Position numbers and translations under genes: made by a program
In this document: positions 17,217 through 18,149 of the stretch, one piece after another
How positions within the stretch are numbered: position 1 is the first letter of the stretch
How the letters are laid out: each line of letters opens with the position of its first letter
Notes under the pieces: generated by a model
The model's input: only the letters and a program-made list of their open reading frames with translations
The model's database searches: none
What the model was told of the DNA's origin: nothing
NCBI GenBank assembly: GCA_024762375.1
Contig: JANTHQ010000006.1
Coordinates: 1-18,149 of the forward strand
Reading direction: 5' to 3'
DNA length: 18,149 bases
Origin: Anaerolineaceae bacterium
Lineage (GTDB): Bacteria; Chloroflexota; Anaerolineae; 4572-78

Positions 17217-18149
17217 ATGGATTTTTCAACCACATATATGGGCATGACCCTGAAAAACCCCATCGTGCCTTCAGCTTCACCCCTGTCTCGCGAGCTGGCG
17301 ACCATCAAACGCATGGAAGACGAAGGCGCAGCGGCAATTGTGATGTACTCGCTGTTTGAAGAACAAATTACCGGCGAAAGTGAACACCTCGACCATTTTC
17401 TCAGCTATGGCACCGACTCCTTCGGCGAGGCAATGAGCTACTTCCCCGAAATGGACGACTACAATATGGGGCCCGACGAGTATCTCAACCACATTCGCGC
17501 GGCGAAAGACGCGGTGGATATTCCCATCATCGGCAGTTTGAATGGTGTTTCTACCGGCGGGTGGATTGAATACGCCAAAAAAATCGAAGAAGCGGGCGCA
17601 GATGGCCTGGAATTGAATATCTACTATATTCCCACCAATATCGACCTGCTCGGCACAGATGTCGAGCAAATGTATATGGATGTGGTGCGCGATGTAAAAC
17701 AAAGTATCGGTATCCCGGTGGCCGTAAAATTAAACCCGTTCTTCAGTAATACCGCCTATATGGGCGCGCAACTGCAAAAAGCGGGCGCTGATGCACTGGT
17801 ACTGTTTAACCGTTTTTACCAACCCGATTTTGACCTGGAAGCGTTGGAAGTTGTGCCACGGGTGAACCTCAGTACATCCAATGACCTGCTGCTGCCGTTG
17901 CGCTGGACAGCCATTTTGTCGCCACAACTCGACCTCGATTTGGCTATCACCTCCGGTGTGCATAACCATCTTGATGTGTTGAAAGGGATGATGGCCGGCG
18001 CTAAAGTGACGATGATTGCGTCCGAATTGCTGAAAAACGGCGTGGGGCGCATCAGCCAGATATTGCAAGATTTGGCCGATTGGATGGAACAGTATGAATA
18101 TGAATCCATCGTGCAGATGCAGGGCAGTATGAACCAGCGCAACGTCGCC
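17217..18149 (+). CDS. Dihydroorotate dehydrogenase-like protein (3' end outside window)
   Basis: The frame starts at ATG 17217 (AAGGA eight bases upstream) and is open to the window end, giving 311 residues, MDFSTTYMGMTLKNPIVPSA onward. It is a TIM-barrel flavoprotein-type sequence of the class 1 dihydroorotate dehydrogenase superfamily: LKNPIVPSASPL at the N-terminus, PIIGSLNG, LELNIYYIPTN, IPVAVKLNPFF (Lys171) and the late phosphate-binding-like LAITSGVHNHLD. The class 1 NxSCPN loop, whose cysteine is the catalytic base, reads NIYYIPTN (134-141) here, with Tyr137 where Cys is expected, so orotate formation is doubtful. No other pyrimidine gene is near. Adjacency to PFOR suggests a redox reaction tied to reduced ferredoxin or another substrate (inference). 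Probably only a short C-terminal stretch is missing. Confidence 0.87.
   Translation, partial: MDFSTTYMGMTLKNPIVPSASPLSRELATIKRMEDEGAAAIVMYSLFEEQITGESEHLDHFLSYGTDSFGEAMSYFPEMDDYNMGPDEYLNHIRAAKDAVDIPIIGSLNGVSTGGWIEYAKKIEEAGADGLELNIYYIPTNIDLLGTDVEQMYMDVVRDVKQSIGIPVAVKLNPFFSNTAYMGAQLQKAGADALVLFNRFYQPDFDLEALEVVPRVNLSTSNDLLLPLRWTAILSPQLDLDLAITSGVHNHLDVLKGMMAGAKVTMIASELLKNGVGRISQILQDLADWMEQYEYESIVQMQGSMNQRNVA

Overview
The window looks like chromosomal DNA from a member of the Chloroflexota, probably an anaerobic or facultative Anaerolineae-like lineage. The main pointer is the protein at 4748-7126. It begins with a Cys/His module (CPYLG...H.C...HQ...CL...C.RY), followed by one membrane helix and long Thr-Pro repeats, an architecture I associate with Chloroflexota. 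A large pyruvate:ferredoxin oxidoreductase followed by a dihydroorotate-dehydrogenase-like gene fits anaerobic metabolism. The phylum assignment is inference; no rRNA or tRNA gene is visible.

Left part (1-11842) is a cell-surface or exopolysaccharide region. In order it holds the 3' part of a NAD synthetase-family gene, a membrane acyltransferase overlapping it by one base, a GT4-type glycosyltransferase, a repeat-rich gap (2941-3324), and a GT39-like membrane glycosyltransferase. A probable operon follows: the Thr-Pro-repeat/beta-propeller surface protein, a Wzc-like chain-length regulator/tyrosine kinase, and an O-antigen polymerase/ligase-like protein with C-terminal TPRs. A second GT4-type glycosyltransferase comes back on the minus strand and overlaps the polymerase tail to tail by 12 bp. 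No initiating phosphoglycosyltransferase, flippase or outer-membrane exporter is visible, so the pathway is incomplete here.

Middle part (11843-12450) is a control region holding a likely 46-codon membrane-protein gene on the minus strand that has its own promoter. It also carries phased CGTAAA repeats and three GTGA-N6-TCAC palindromes of the CRP/FNR type in front of a formate/nitrite-transporter (FNT) gene.

Right part (12451-18149) is anaerobic metabolism. The FNT channel ends in a strong intrinsic terminator. nifJ-type pyruvate:ferredoxin oxidoreductase follows with its own promoter region and a degenerate fourth CRP/FNR-like site, and then comes a dihydroorotate-dehydrogenase-like gene that runs off the end of the window.

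The two most useful non-coding observations are these. First, an 11-bp-period triple repeat, CT(A/C)A-N7-CT(A/C)A-N7-CT(A/C)A, occurs in front of two exopolysaccharide transcription units (4649-4674 plus; 11909-11934 minus) at the same distance from a -10-like box, which suggests a shared response-regulator-type site. Second, the cluster of CRP/FNR-type palindromes suggests co-regulation of the FNT and PFOR genes. I did not find a system I can call wholly new.
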